From Protopterus annectens (taxonomy: Eukaryota > Chordata > Ceratodontiformes > Protopteridae), in NCBI RefSeq assembly GCF_019279795.1, contig NC_056740.1, forward strand, positions 223,411,774 through 223,475,773: a DNA stretch of 64,000 nt, in the 5' to 3' direction. The position numbers and the translations under genes are program-made. The notes under the pieces were generated by a model. The model did not search any database. It saw only the letters and a program-made list of their open reading frames with translations, and was not told the origin of the DNA. Below are positions 11,431 to 23,699 of the stretch, piece after piece. Every line of letters starts with the position of its first letter. Position 1 is the stretch's first letter.

Positions 11431-12079
11431 GCTAAAGTAAAGTACACCCTATTAAGTGACAGTTTGTCAAAATTCACTGCTTCCCCAAACCCTAAGAACA
11501 CAACTACCTATGCAGAATTATTTACAGAAACCCTGTACAAATATGTAAATGGCTGCATTGAGATTGCTGTACCAACTGGAAGCAAGCCCAGATCTAACAA
11601 CAAAAACAAACCATACTAGTGGAATCCTTACCTTAACAGGCTATATAGCAAAAGAAAAAAAAATTGGCCAAAATCAGAAAGACCAATTGTCACAGAGACA
11701 AGAACTATCTGATTCAACCAAGCAAGAAAATAAGAGGTCCATTAAACTCCAACAAGGCCAATTATGAGGGTCAGGATAGCTTCCCAGGTTATGGACAATC
11801 GCAAGGCTTTCTTCAGCTATGTCAGCAGTATGCATAACTGGTGGTAAATGGCAAAAACTTCACTGAACAGGGTGAAATATCAAATCTACTGGCTGATAAA
11901 CGTAGCTCTAACTTCACTCTCCTATCCCCCACTACCCCCTGTGAAATCCTTTCTAGCATACCCCCCCCCCAACTACCAACAGGGAGCAGGTCCTGGAGGT
12001 GTTGCTAAGGCCAAAAACATAACTTCAATGTGCCCCGACAATATTTCTGGTTGTCTCCTAAAACATGACCTAGCAGGAC

Positions 12080-13423
12080 CACTTGAGGCACTCCAACTAC
12101 AGCCTCAAAACAGGTTACGTGCCAGATGAAGGGAAGCCCACAACTGTTATCCCTCTTCATAAGGGTGGACCATCAACTGACCCTGGGAACTACAAACCAA
12201 TTGATCTGACAATTCTAATATGCAAAGCCATAGAACAAATTATCATGGAAATGATCAACAAGGACAGTGGCAACGTACAGACAGTGGACCCATCCTAGTT
12301 TGGCTTTGTTAAGTGAAAATCTTGCCTATTAACCTGGTAGACATCTTTGAAAGGGTCACCATGCTATGAATGAGGGGAAAACAGTGGCCAAGGAATTTGA
12401 TACAATACCTCACTCAGGCACTGTTAAACTTTCAGAACTAGGTATAAATCCCTACATAACTTGCTGGATTGCCAGATGGATCACAGATAGGACCCAGGAC
12501 GTTAAGACTGGTGAGGCCACTTACACCAAGAGGCCGTTCACCGCAGAGTACCCCAGGGCTTCGTGTTGGACCCACTCCTGTCTGGCATCTATTTCTTGAA
12601 GTCAAGGTAATGTCAAAGGCCTCTGGTGTACCAAGATCGCAGATGACTGTAAATTGGAAACTATCACAGATTCCTCACAACACCAACATCCTATAAGAGG
12701 ATTAAAACTGAATGCAATGAAATGTACTATAGCGCTCTTTGGGAAAGCATCCACTCAAGCTAATTACTTCATCCATAAAACATCCCTAAGAATTGACCTG
12801 ATAGTTAGGGATCTGGGAACATATGTAGACAGTAATGTGTTCAACCAGCAACATAGCCAAGATGGTAAGAAAATCATTCTGTGTCAACTCATAAGAAAGG
12901 GTAAAACCACTCTATTCAGCTCTTATCAGACCCATCACTCAGTACAATGCTCCCTTTAGCATTTACCTAACCCAGCACTTGCAGTAGTGGGAATGCCCTC
13001 AAAGGTTCCTCATCAGGAGAATCTAGGGTATGGATACCCCTGTTCTACATCAATCATCTCAGGGTCCTATCTCTCTACTCAGTCTTCTACAGGTTACTGA
13101 GAAGCGATCTACGCTTAGCACACAAGGGATCACCAGATCCAGCTCTGATGGATCTTTTGCACATCTGCAAGACAAACACCACCAGAAACACTATATACAA
13201 GGACCTGAACTCTATCTGCTACATAAACAGAACCTGCTGGAGGAACAGATATATGTCTCAAAGGATCCCAACGCTATGGAATAAGCTCCCCTTCTATATG
13301 AAGCATAGTTCATCCATAACCCTATTTAAAAGAAACCGTGATCATTGGATGGGAAATTGCAAATTCACCCTCGGTCTGGCCCCCATGTCTTTGACGGACA
13401 GAGGGCGACAGCAAGTAAATTAA
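12080..13423 (+). pseudogene. CR1-like RT and C-terminal domain (broken)
   Basis: Recognisable blocks are TTVIPLHKGGPSTDPGNYKP near 12,140, FDTIPHSG near 12,398 (motif A), WITDRTQ near 12,478 and an ADDCKLE catalytic box near 12,635. They are followed by the C-terminal stretch YVSQRIPTLWNKLPF near 13,250. Stops and frameshifts separate all of them. Upstream, 11,430-12,080 encodes the connector seen also in copies 4 and 5. Confidence 0.7.
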
Positions 13424-13639
13424 TCCCCAAGTAACATACCATGCCCCACATCTTTATTAACATACCCCACTAGGTGTTCAAAGAACTCTGGGACAAAACT
13501 GGGTTGGGTTGCATGGCTAGCCTGGTAAAGACCTTGATGATTGTTAGTCTAGTAAGAATGTATGGACCTAGGAACCTAGGTGTGGGGTCAGAATTGAATC
13601 CCAATGTACACCTACTCAATATAGAAACCCCTGTGTGAG

Positions 13640-13775
13640 TCTGAACATTGGTCATACTTATGTTATTGAGTCCTTGTACATAACCTGCACAAATTCTACC
13701 AGTATTTATGGGTTTTGAACAACACAAAGAACTGCCTGAATCAGTTTTCTTGGGACCTTGTAATATGCTTTCGTC
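13640..13775 (-). mobile_element. RTE-like RT fragment
   Basis: This stretch matches RTE copy 1 at 1,690-1,815 in the same orientation, for example GTTATTGAGTCCTTGTACAT and TTTTCTTGGGACCTTGTA. It is an isolated piece of the RT coding region about 135 bp long. Confidence 0.65.
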
Positions 13776-14072
13776 ATAAGGTTATTTTTGAAGTTTTTAA
13801 AGGGAGGCTTATTCCATAGTATTAGAAAGTGTCTTAGAGTTTATCTGCTATTATTTTTTTTCTGTTATTTATATTTATTTTAGTATTAGGTTCCACAATC
13901 TAGTGTTAACTCCCCCCAGCAGCAGTTTCTAGATATAGTCTGTGAAACAGAATGGGATCAGCCTTTGCATTAGAGTCCAGACAAAAGTCAGCTCTAATTA
14001 ACCTATAAAGAGCAGAATACAAAGATGGTTGCTAAAGTCTTTCTCAACAGTTTAGGTTTCCTATCCCTATGA
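13776..14072. other. unassigned AT-rich intergenic DNA
   Basis: Nothing was recognised in this stretch. Confidence 0.5.
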
Positions 14073-14080
14073 TTTTTTCG

Positions 14081-14493
14081 AGTCTTTATTACGTTGTCGA
14101 AAAATCTCTTCCGCGAATGCCTGTTTGCCGACCACTAAACAGCGAAATCCAACTTCTTTGAATGGCCATTTTAACAATTTTTTTCCTAGGGGAAAAAAAT
14201 TGCTTGGCCAACCAACAACCAGACAAACTTTCAAACTCTTCAAAGTGGGGGACCTCACCCCCCACAACCCCCAACGTGGGAAACTGTGCCCCCCACGCCC
14301 CCCCTAACTAAATATACCAACTCTGAGATTACACTAGTGTGAGTAAAATAGCAAATTCCTGATGATGGCCAAGAATTTTTTCCCCTAGGAAAACATTTTC
14401 TGAAACGGCAGTTCGTGGGAGTTAGATTTCGCTGTTTAGTGGTCGACGAACAGGTGTTCGCTGAATAGTTTTTTTACAACGTATTATAGACCC
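14081..14493 (+). mobile_element. 413-bp non-autonomous TIR element with 8-bp target duplication
   Basis: The ends form long inverted repeats (14,081-14,210 and 14,366-14,493) that share a perfect block CGACCACTAAACAGCGAAAT and, further in, CCTAGGGGAAAAAA. ATTTTTTC flanks the element on both sides (14,073-14,080 and 14,494-14,501), an 8-bp target duplication. The outer bases read GAGTC on the left and GGGTC on the right. The interior is C-rich (14,240-14,310) and then carries the core shared with the 6,933 element. There is no transposase frame. An 8-bp duplication fits hAT, Merlin or P-type families; the superfamily is not settled. Confidence 0.75.
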
Positions 14494-14501
14494 ATTTTTT
14501 C

Positions 14502-15430
14502 TAGTAATATCAAGTTCTTTCAGGTGGCTAATTTGAATGCTACAAAACATATAGTGCTTAGCTCAATAATGAGTGAGATCAGTGAGGTATGAAGTGGTAC
14601 AATAATTCACCTGGAATGACTATATACACTGTTTAGAATTAGGCTACCAAATATGTTTTCTTTACTTTATCAGATGTACAACAGTTAAAATATTGTCTAC
14701 CATTGTCCATAGATCTTTAATAATGTAATTGTTCTGTAGCTCGATCATTTATTTTGTAATTATAATTAATGTCCTTTTTGCCAAGCCTTGTGATGCTAAC
14801 ATCATTCAAGGTGGAGTCATTGTTACTTTACAAAGTGTGTTTTTACAGGCCATCCTTAAGAAACTGAAATAATTATATTACCTGTTTGCAGTCATCATGA
14901 TACTAAGATAATCCATAGTCAATTCCCAAGTCTCAGAAGAATAGTCCAGGAAAGAAGTGGCCCCAATACAGAGCCTTGTGAGATATTATAGGTAAACCAT
15001 CAAAGGAGAGGAAGGTTACTTTCTAGCTTGACTTTGTGTCCTGTAGTGCTTAACTATAGTTTTGGCCACTGAATTACATAAAACTGACATTTAGTGCTAT
15101 TAATTAATCAGTTATTCTGTTATGTGGGACAGTAAAGTGCCTTGTGAGACACAACAGTTAACCCCTGTCATGGCAGGAAGGCTACTTCTTAGCTTGAGTT
15201 ATGCTGTTCTGCTTAACCATTGTTTTTCCCATTGAATTACATAAAACTGACATTTAGTGCTATTAACTGATCATTTACTCTATTATATGGGATAGTGTTG
15301 AATATCTTAGCAATATAAAAATAACCAGCATGCACTGTCAGCCTTCCATAATATGCTGCTGTTACCCCTTCAAAGAATGCTATTCTATGTAGAAGTCAAA
15401 ATCTCCTCTTAAGAGACTTTTATTGCTCCA
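14502..15430. other. unassigned intergenic DNA with a diverged duplicated sentence
   Basis: ACTGAATTACATAAAACTGACATTTAGTGCTATTAA-type sequence occurs at about 15,066 and again at about 15,230, each preceded by CTTAGCTTGA or CTAGCTTGA. This suggests an old local duplication of about 165 bp. No coding or known element was seen. Confidence 0.45.
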
Positions 15431-15436
15431 CACTTA

Positions 15437-15606
15437 AAAGGGAAATACCAGGTAACAGGAAAGAGGAAGGCCTAAGATAAGGTTTATGGATGTGGTGAGG
15501 GAGGACATGCAGGTGGTTGGTGTGACACAGCAAGATGCAAAGGACAGGAAGAAATGGAAACAGATGAACCGCTGTGGCGACCTCTAACGGGAACAGCCGA
15601 AAGAAG
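15437..15606 (+). mobile_element. RTE-like LINE 3' end (plus strand)
   Basis: The plus strand reads KRKRKA-like sequence, then RFMDVVREDMQVVGVTQQDA and KDRKKWKQMNR, the conserved extreme C-terminus of RTE-like ORF2. It ends in CGCTGTGGCGACCTCTAACG and a GCCGAAAGAAGA tail. The same tail type ends the SINE at 63,614-63,799. Only about 170 bp of the element is present. Confidence 0.7.
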
Positions 15607-15635
15607 ATGCATGGCCATAAAACATAATATAACAT

Positions 15636-15885
15636 TATATCCATAAACCTTATCTTAGGCCTTCCTGTTTTCCTGTTACCTGGTAGCTTCATCCTTAGCA
15701 TCTTTTTTCCAATATACTCAGCATCCCTCCTCAGCACATGTCCAAACCAACGTAATCTTGCCTCTCTGGCTTTGTCTCCAAACCTTCCAACCTGGGCTGA
15801 CCCTCTAATATACTTATTCCTAATCCTGTCCACCCTCATCACACCCAGTGCAAATCTTAACATCTGCAACAAATAAATCCGAAAC
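15636..15885 (-). mobile_element. RTE-like LINE 3' coding fragment (minus strand)
   Basis: The minus strand encodes RFALGVMRVDRIRNKYIRGS, LRWFGHVLRRDAEYI and GRPKIRFMDI, the region just upstream of, and overlapping, the segment present on the plus strand at 15,437. The overlap creates a 45-bp near-perfect inverted repeat (about 15,449-15,494 against 15,640-15,688). Confidence 0.7.
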
Positions 15886-15889
15886 AAAG

Positions 15890-17020
15890 TATAAATCTGC
15901 AAAAGCGCTTACCTTTTTGTTATTAAAATTGTTGTTTTATCTCTACTTTAGTTTTTTATTAAGCTGCTTTTTGCTGCTCTTTGCTGTGGTGGTCGAAGTG
16001 TTCTTTTTGGATTATTGTTACATTTATAGCAAGCTGTTTGCTGGAGTAAAAAAGCAGCCTTTTGGCATTTTTGTGGTCCTCAACTTAAAGATGAGGTGAA
16101 TGCCAGATTGGGGAACAGCCCAAGGTACCAGAAGAACTAGCATCAGCCAAAGCTATTGCATAACCCTTTTCCTTTATCCCATGGACCAGATGAACATTTT
16201 CCTCCACTTTCTCCTTAATGTTTATGCTTTTCAGTATTCATCAGTGCTGCTCATGTCTGCATAAAAATAAAACTATCTGCATTTGCCTTGAAAATCCAAA
16301 ATATTACCTCTTTCAAATCTCTTATTCCTCACTCAGCAAAGAATAACATTTTATAATGACAAAATGAACAAAATGCATGGTTGTTTTACTTGTTTCAATC
16401 TCAGTTATGCTTTTCAAGTTGATTTCACTGTATGGTGTTCATGTTACAGGGGGATGGATTTCCTAAGAGAGAGAAAAACTGAGATTGTTCATTGGTGTTA
16501 CAAGAATAGATAGGCACTCGATTTGCAGACAGTGCAATCACACACAAATGCTGTTAAGATCACCAACAGTTGCTTCTGCAGAATGTTTGTAATGATTTTT
16601 AATACATTTAAAGCAGTAAATTTACTGTTAAAAAAAAAACAAACTTCAGCCCAGAAAAAATGCATAAAGCATTAATTAGAGCTGTTTGAGCCACTCACTA
16701 TACATGATGGCATCATAGCTACAGAAAATCATATGTATGATCTGGAATTATGCAACAGATGAATTTCAGTCTTCTGTACAGAAGTTGAATGATCCTGTGT
16801 GTTGTTGCAGTCACTATGGCCATCAGGGGGTAGCCTGCCTATAAAACGGAGAACGCAACTTTCTCATTGCTTTGTTGTTGCCCTGTAGTAAGCAAACAGA
16901 CTGCAACAACAAACATTCTTGAGGCATGTTAAAGAACATATAGAAGAAAGAAGGCAAATAGAATTTATTTATAAAAATGTATCTGTTCATTTTGTCATCA
17001 ATTTATCTATACAAGTATAT
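15890..17020. other. unassigned intergenic DNA with a small inverted repeat
   Basis: No gene was recognised. TGTTGTTGCAGTC (16,800-16,812) and GACTGCAACAACA (16,899-16,911) form a perfect 13-bp inverted repeat. It encloses CCTATAAAACGG at about 16,840, which resembles a TATA box. Wording is loosely similar to DIRS terminal repeats but not enough to assign. Confidence 0.4.
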
Positions 17021-17021
17021 C

Positions 17022-18384
17022 ATTCATGCCAACTGAATGGAAAATAGCTATTGTTATCCCCTTGCACAAAGGTGGTGCTTCTACTGACCCCAGGAACTCT
17101 AGCCTTACTAGCCTTATCTGCAAGGCCATGGAATGAATCATCATGGACCTTATCAACAAAGATATAGGTAATCTCCAAACACTTGACCCTACTCAGTTTG
17201 GATTTGTCAAAGGGACATCATGCCCGTTAAATCTGGTGGACTTCTTTGAGACTGTCACCAAAGGTCCTGGACAAGGGGAAATCTGTGCATAGAGCCTACC
17301 TAGATTTTGACACTATCCCCTACTCAGGCATCATTGACAAACCCACCCAGTTAGGTATCAGCCTTTACATCATTAGATGGGTCACTAACTGGCTCACTGA
17401 TAGAACCCATATAGTCAAAAATAGGGGAATCCACCTCCAACAGCAGACCTGTAACTAGTGGTGTTTCAAGGGATCAGTCCTGGGACCTCTACTGTTTGGA
17501 ATCTTTTTCTCCGAAGTAGAAGCTAAAATTAAAGGTCTGTGGCTGACAAAGCTTGTTGATGACTGCAAACTGGGAGCAGACATAGAATCTCCAAATGATA
17601 ACAACATCCTACAAGAGAGTCTTACACAAACAAATGATTGGTGCCAAAGTCATAGCCTTAAGCTCAATGCAAAAAAAAAAATGTATTATCACCCCTTTCG
17701 GTTAGTGCGATGTTCATGCTAACTACAACATCAATGACAACACCCTAAATATGTACTCAGTGGTGTGAGACCTGGGCACGCAAGTTGACAGTAACCTTAC
17801 CTTTGATCACCATGTCCCCACAGTGGTAAAATAACTAAGGGCATTGCATCCAGAAAAAAAGAAGTTATAACCTCTCTCTACTCTTCCCTCATCAGGCTAA
17901 TAATTGAGTATAACTCCCCTTTTGGAATGTACCTTTCCAAGCAATGCAGCAATTGGAGAGACAACAAAGGTTCCTCACAAGGAAAATTCAAGGTCTTCAG
18001 CATCTTTCCTATGTGGATCGTCTGAAATCACTGGCACTTTATTCTGTTTTATACAGACTACTCAGAGACGAGCTATGCCTTGCATACAAGGCAATCTACG
18101 ACCCTGCTTTCTTGGAAATGCTGCATATCTGCAAGTCAAATGGTACAAGGGTTACTCGCTCTAAAGAACTTAACCTGGTATGTTACATTAATAGAACCTG
18201 CTGGAGGGACAGATTTGTCTCCCAGAGGTTACCACACCTTTGGAATGGACTCCCACTTCATGTCAAACAGAGCATCTCATTGGCCCACTTCAAACAGAAT
18301 CTTGACAACTGTATGGGTAACCGTAAATTCACTCCGGGGATTCCACCTGTTCTGACTGTTGAAATAAGGGTAGAACTTAGCTAG
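17022..18384 (+). mobile_element. CR1-like LINE, 5'-truncated (CR1 copy 2)
   Basis: The copy begins inside RT (AIVIPLHKGGAS near 17,050), passes through FGFVKG near 17,200 and the motif-A region (YLDF...DTIPYSG), and has a catalytic box reading VDDCKLGA near 17,555, with Val in place of the usual Ala. The C-terminal domain is open for 146 residues (17,944-18,384) and contains QRFLTRKIQGLQHLSYVDRL and FVSQRLPHLWNGLPL. The 3' UTR is missing; a (TA)n run starts directly after the coding end. Confidence 0.75.
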
Positions 18385-18385
18385 G

Positions 18386-18437
<52 letters not shown>

Positions 18438-18470
18438 TCACACACACACACACACACACACATACAGATA
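18385..18470 (+). repeat. (TA)n-(CA)n microsatellite
   Basis: A TA run of about 50 bp is followed by a CA run, placed at the 3' end of CR1 copy 2. Confidence 0.95.
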
Positions 18471-19138
18471 GCCATACATGCACAAACACACCCACACCCA
18501 CAATTGCCTACATAAACAGAATTCACTCCATTTTCCTCAGGAAATGCACATTATACCTATGCCTACATAAAACTACCAATATATTAACTCTCAAAACATA
18601 CATGCACACATACATGCACAATAAATACACATCTAATTCTATAGCAAATTTGGAATGCCAATAACATATAAAATAAAAAAATGTTATCTGCTATCTGCTT
18701 ACCAATTGTTTACACCAAAAATGTAAACAACCACCAACATAAACATAACTCAAAACTTAAAAAGAGAACATGCTTAATGTGGGAGTCTTTACCTGTGACA
18801 CAACCCAATATAGGGGCTTCATCCCCACACTCCCTAACCTTTGCATATCAACTCTGCAGTTGCACAATCATGACTGCAATGAATACTGCTGCATTTGACA
18901 TAATCCAGTCTGACTATGGCAGTGCTAAATCAGCAAAGTATTCAACCAAAAAAAAAAAAAAAAAACAAAGCTGTGCAGCACAGCTAGCTGTGAATATGGT
19001 GAATTGCATGTCATCTACAATTATCTCTCTCTCTATTTATATATGAACCTTGGCTCTAGATGATTGTCACTTTTGAGGTGGCACCCTGATCCATGTGAAA
19101 AATGGGAAAAAGAGGTTGTGGAGGGATGGACATAGATA
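18471..19138. other. unassigned A-rich intergenic DNA
   Basis: No domain was recognised. It holds an A18 run at 18,948-18,965. Confidence 0.5.
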
Positions 19139-19310
<172 letters not shown>

Positions 19311-19605
19311 ATTTATATGTGTGTATGTGTACGACAGACAAATAGATAGACAGGTTACATCAGTTTCATGGAGAGATGACAGAAAGTGCAGCTAGTTTTG
19401 TCCACTAGACCACAGTATAATGGAGAGTGGAATATATCCTTTCCTTTTTCTTGTGCAAACCTGGAATTAGTACATACAGAGATGCAGGGAAGTGGGGTAG
19501 TGCAATGACAGCTTGCTGTTGAAAAAACACGGACACAATGTTAACACTGATGAGTCAAGAATGCAGTCAGAATTTTATGATCATTTGTGTCCTGGCCACT
19601 TACAT

Positions 19606-19607
<2 letters not shown>

Positions 19608-19654
<47 letters not shown>

Positions 19655-19735
19655 TATATATATTACACACACACACAGATATTATACACACACACACACA
19701 CACTCTCTCACACACACGCACACACATACATACAC
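19608..19735 (+). repeat. (TA)n-(CA)n compound microsatellite
   Basis: A TA run is followed by interrupted CA runs including CACTCTCTCACACACACGCA. Confidence 0.9.
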
Positions 19736-20063
19736 GATTAACCTTTGTTTAATCATACAACTTTAACATGTTAATCTTCATTATTTTTTATATCAGGAAA
19801 TGCAACTCAAAAAAACCTAAAGAAGACAAAAAAAATGGTTTTACAGGATTGCAGGCCCAATGCATTGCCATGTGGTGACAACTCATCCCCCAACTCAATA
19901 CTTACATATATCAGTTCCATTGTTGCATAACAGTACAGAATAGTGAAAAACCCCGCTGTAGTGCACTGACAGCTTGTACAATTGAAGTCACTGTAGTTTC
20001 AATAAACTGCAGTTTACAAATGACATGATTTGAAGCTTAGGATAACATGCAAGCACACACAAT

Positions 20064-20070
20064 CATATAC

Positions 20071-20115
<45 letters not shown>

Positions 20116-20185
20116 GTGGGTGTGTACACATACATACAGAGAGACACACACACACAGACACACACACACACACACACACACACAG
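20064..20185 (+). repeat. (GT)n ... (CA)n compound microsatellite
   Basis: A GT run (about 20,079-20,110) is followed within 40 bp by CA runs (about 20,143-20,183). The two arms are complementary and could form a long imperfect hairpin. Confidence 0.9.
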
Positions 20186-20189
20186 ATAA

Positions 20190-21000
20190 CACACAGCTCT
20201 ATACTTGTGTAAGGGCAATAAGCTTTGTTTATACCTTTTTTTAACATTTCCTAAATAAAACTGTTTTGGAATACCTTAAGAGTGGCCTTGCATCACTAGA
20301 CTTTATCCTCAAACACCAATGCAGCAAAGTTAGTAAATAATATGTCATTGTTACTATATTCGAGATGTGCACAGTACCTAAGGGACAGAAGCTGGATTTA
20401 ATCCTGTAGCAAGAATCACATTATTGGTACATTTACCGTTAAACATATAACCCCACACAACATTCCTGTTTTCTTCATAAAGATGCCAAGAATCATTTGT
20501 ATGAGTTGGAATAATACAAAGATATCAACCATGTAGGCAGAGGTGTAGCTAGAAGGAGCAAAGGGGTCGGCCATCCCCAGGTGCAGGTTGTTAAGGCGTG
20601 CCAATGAGAGAAGCCAATCTAGATCAGTACCAATATTCATTTCTGTACTGGCATTTCAGATACTGCTTTTTTGGTGGTCATGACTGCATGACTGATGTGT
20701 GCTTTTTTTTTTTTTTCTAGTTAGCTAACTACTTAGTCAGTTTTGTTACCATGCATCTCTGCTAATCGTTTTATAAAGCAAAGAGCAAAGAAATAATCAG
20801 CTTGTGCAATGGGGCTATGAAAGTCTATGAAAATCCAATGAGTGCAAAATTCCTCTCCCTTTGTTTTCTTGTATGGAAAAAAACACAGGAAACTAAATAA
20901 ATTGTTTTTAATTACATTAAGAAAACACTCGTATCTTTGGTGGTTGTCACTAAAACATTTTACTTCAAAAACTTATTTTTTGGACAGGAGATAACACTGA
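20190..21000. other. unassigned intergenic DNA
   Basis: No gene or known repeat was recognised. It is AT-rich with an interrupted T15 run near 20,706-20,720. Confidence 0.5.
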
Positions 21001-21599
21001 GTCTTCAAGGCTCTGCTATCTGCCTGTGAGACTCCTTTTGCAGGTAGCACATGGATCTGGGTTCTGGTAACTCTATTAATCCATCCCCATGCCATAAAAA
21101 GAAAAATGTAATCCAAGCTTCGGTCCTTACTCTGTTTTCCTCTCTGTCTCAGATGGTGACTCTGCTTGACCATCTCATGTTCCTTGGACCACTCATCTCT
21201 TGCTCTTGGGTCTATATGGTGCTGATCTTAATAAAGCCACTAAGAACCACAAGACGGGCACATCCGCTGTGGCTGTTCAAGTATACTTATCAAGTATGGG
21301 AGAAACACTCTTGCCAGCATCAGGGAAGGGGCCCGGGGATGCTTCTTCTATAAGCCACTCTGAGAAGCTTCATTCCCAGGAAAAAGATTGTCCTTCAAGC
21401 TGTTCTTTTCCTGGGGGGGGGGGGGGGTCTCGCAGAAAAAGGAAACATAAAACTGGGCATATTTTTCCTACAGCAAATAAGCAGAATTGGCTTGACTTTC
21501 CTAAGGATTTAGTTAGTGCCGTCCAAGTCTTTGAATGTCAAGTCTTCCCCTTATAAAAAAAAAAACCAAACAAACAAAAAAAAAAAACAAAAGATGCCC

Positions 21600-22480
21600 C
21601 TCTCTCATAATCTGATTCCTAGGCTGAGGGACAGGAATTAGACTTGGAATGTGTTTCTCAAACTCCTAGTCAACAGAATGGGTAGTCTGACTGTGAGGAA
21701 AATTATTTTTCAGATTCTTCTCATGAAAAATTGTCTTTCTTTTTCTGATACTATTACTGAAATGAAGGATTTGTTTCAGTGGGAAAAAAATAAGAAATAC
21801 TAGAATCCCAGCAAAAATATTATGATTTGTTACATTTGGATTTTCCTCAACCTGCAGCTGTTCTTCCTGTATTGCCAGCTTTAGAAGAAGCGTTTTTGGC
21901 AGATAGCATTTTGCCTGATAGTCACCTGTTTCAGGAAAGTTTGATAAATAATATAAGGTGGCTCAAACCCTTACATTCCTATTTTCTAAGTCAGGTCACA
22001 CTCAGCAGTAACTTCTGTGCTAAAATCAGCTTCTGCCAAACCTTTTCAGCATCTAACCCTACTCCTTTCGACTAGATGGAAAAGCCTTTGATAGATTTGG
22101 GAAGAAAGTTTATACTTCTTCCACCTTGGTTTTCAAAATAGTTAACTATCAGTTTCACAAGCTTCTGCTGGCTTTCTTTAATAATATAAAGAAAATAATT
22201 GCTGACCTTCCTTCTTCAGTGGTTAAGTCTTCTTTGACTGAACTTTTTTTAAATGGTATGACACTGCTGATGCTGTTTTTGGAGCAGCTTCCACTGGGTC
22301 AGTGATGAGATTTTCCTGGCTACATTCTTAGAATTTACCAGAGGATGTCAAAGCTGAGATCCTAAATGCTCCCTGGATAAAGAGATGCTATTTGGCCCTT
22401 CCTCTGCAGAGGTCTTTAAAAGGTATGATAAAAAGAGGAAAATTGATTCAGGGGGTTACTCCGATTTTTCAACCATTCTT
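21600..22480 (+). pseudogene. DIRS F gag-like region (broken)
   Basis: Around 21,700-21,800 a frame parallels the gag block ending in TLHSMREHFKWE of DIRS A. Around 22,075-22,190 the wording follows RALDRWGKKVYTS...NYQFHKL. Around 22,320-22,430 it follows LPEDVKAEILNAP and LFGPSSAEVFK. These blocks occur in the same order in copies A, B, D, E and G. The function of this ORF in DIRS is capsid-like by position. Confidence 0.6.
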
Positions 22481-22859
22481 TCCTGAATATAATAGAAATT
22501 GTTCTTCCAGTTCAGTTTCCTCTTTCAAGTAACAGCATAAGCATTCCCAGCAAAGCACAGACAAAGAAAATTTCAAAAAGCAATGGCGGAGACATTCAAA
22601 GAAGAAAGTAGGATCCTCCCAAAACAAAGGACAAGCTAAGAAAACAGATTGACCATTTGCCCCCCTCATGTTTCCATTCTAGCAATCCTATAAAGCTTTC
22701 CCAAAGTCACTTCACTTTCCCTGTGGAACCAGATATCTCAGACACATTGGTGTTGTTGTGAATCATTCAAAAGGGCTACAATTGGCAGTAGGATACCCTT
22801 CTCCGTTTCAAAGGATTCCTCGGCATGCATCTAATCAAACACCCCTATTCCTTCCAATC

Positions 22860-23430
22860 CTAGATCAGATGTCTCAGGGGGAGTCATAGAACCTATTCCT
22901 CCAGATATAATAATTAAAGGACTTTACTCAATAATCTTTCTGGTGCTCAAGAAAGAAGAAACATGAAGTCATGCACTAGACCTTTCTTTTCTAAGCCTTC
23001 ACATCAGAATCCAAAAGTTCAAAATGCTGTTTTTTCATTCATTGTTATCTCTCATTCCACCTGACAGTTTTCTAGTAACCATGGATTTAAATGATGCTTA
23101 TCATCACATTCTAATTGTCAAAGATTTCAGGCACTTTTTTCATTCCACTGTGTCTGGTTTACATTTTCAGTTTTCTGTCTTACCCAAACCAAGAACGTTT
23201 ACAAAGTGCCTGGCTCCTGTAATACCCACTGCAGGTCACAGGGCATTCACATATTTCCATATTGAGATGACTGTCTGATTTTTGCAGATTCTTTCACAAG
23301 TTAAGAATCTCCTGTTTGGGTAAAATAAAATTAGGGTAAACACAGAGAAATCATATCTCGTTCTATCTTACAGGATAGTGTTTCTGGGATGTCTGTGGAT
23401 GACTTTTCTTCCCCAGGACAAAGTAGAATA
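22860..23430 (+). pseudogene. DIRS F reverse transcriptase (broken)
   Basis: Motif A reads VTMDLNDAYHHILI near 23,078, followed by FQFSVLP and FTKCLAPVI. The catalytic YLDD box near 23,253-23,265 has its Leu codon replaced by TGA, so a stop sits in the middle of the active site. The surrounding frame continues with DCLIFA. Confidence 0.7.
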
Positions 23431-23699
23431 TTACAAGGAGGAGTGCCCGAGTGTTTTTGACCAGAATCTGATATCTGCCAGGAAATATCTCAGAATTCTA
23501 CATTTCAATGCCTCTGCGTACTACTCTCATGATTCCTCTGGCCAGACTTCACATGAGAAAAATTCAGTGGTATGTTAAACCAGTCTGGAGTCAACAACAG
23601 CACCCCTATCATTTCAGATTCCAGTTCTAAGATCTGTGATAGAGGAGTTACTCTGCTGGGAGAATCACTTGTCTCTGAACCAAAGACTTCCTTTCCCCT

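Larger units (their letters stand above)
10120..13580 (+). mobile_element. CR1-like LINE, near full length but decayed (CR1 copy 1)
   Basis: The order on the plus strand is ORF1 remnant with an esterase-like C-terminus, endonuclease, RT and a C-terminal domain. The 3' end carries CTAGGAACCTAGG at about 13,565, resembling the CCTATGAAC tail of the other copies. The start near 10,120 matches CR1 copy 5 at about 51,140 (GACATGGATGTTCACTTTCC here). Many stops and frameshifts interrupt every domain. The tandem array immediately upstream may be its 5' UTR. Confidence 0.75.

Noticed and set aside
15420..15902. 160-residue minus-strand frame as a host gene
   Set aside because: Its conserved part is the RTE-like ORF2 C-terminus (WFGHVLRR, GRPK), and the rest is read through the inverted tail.
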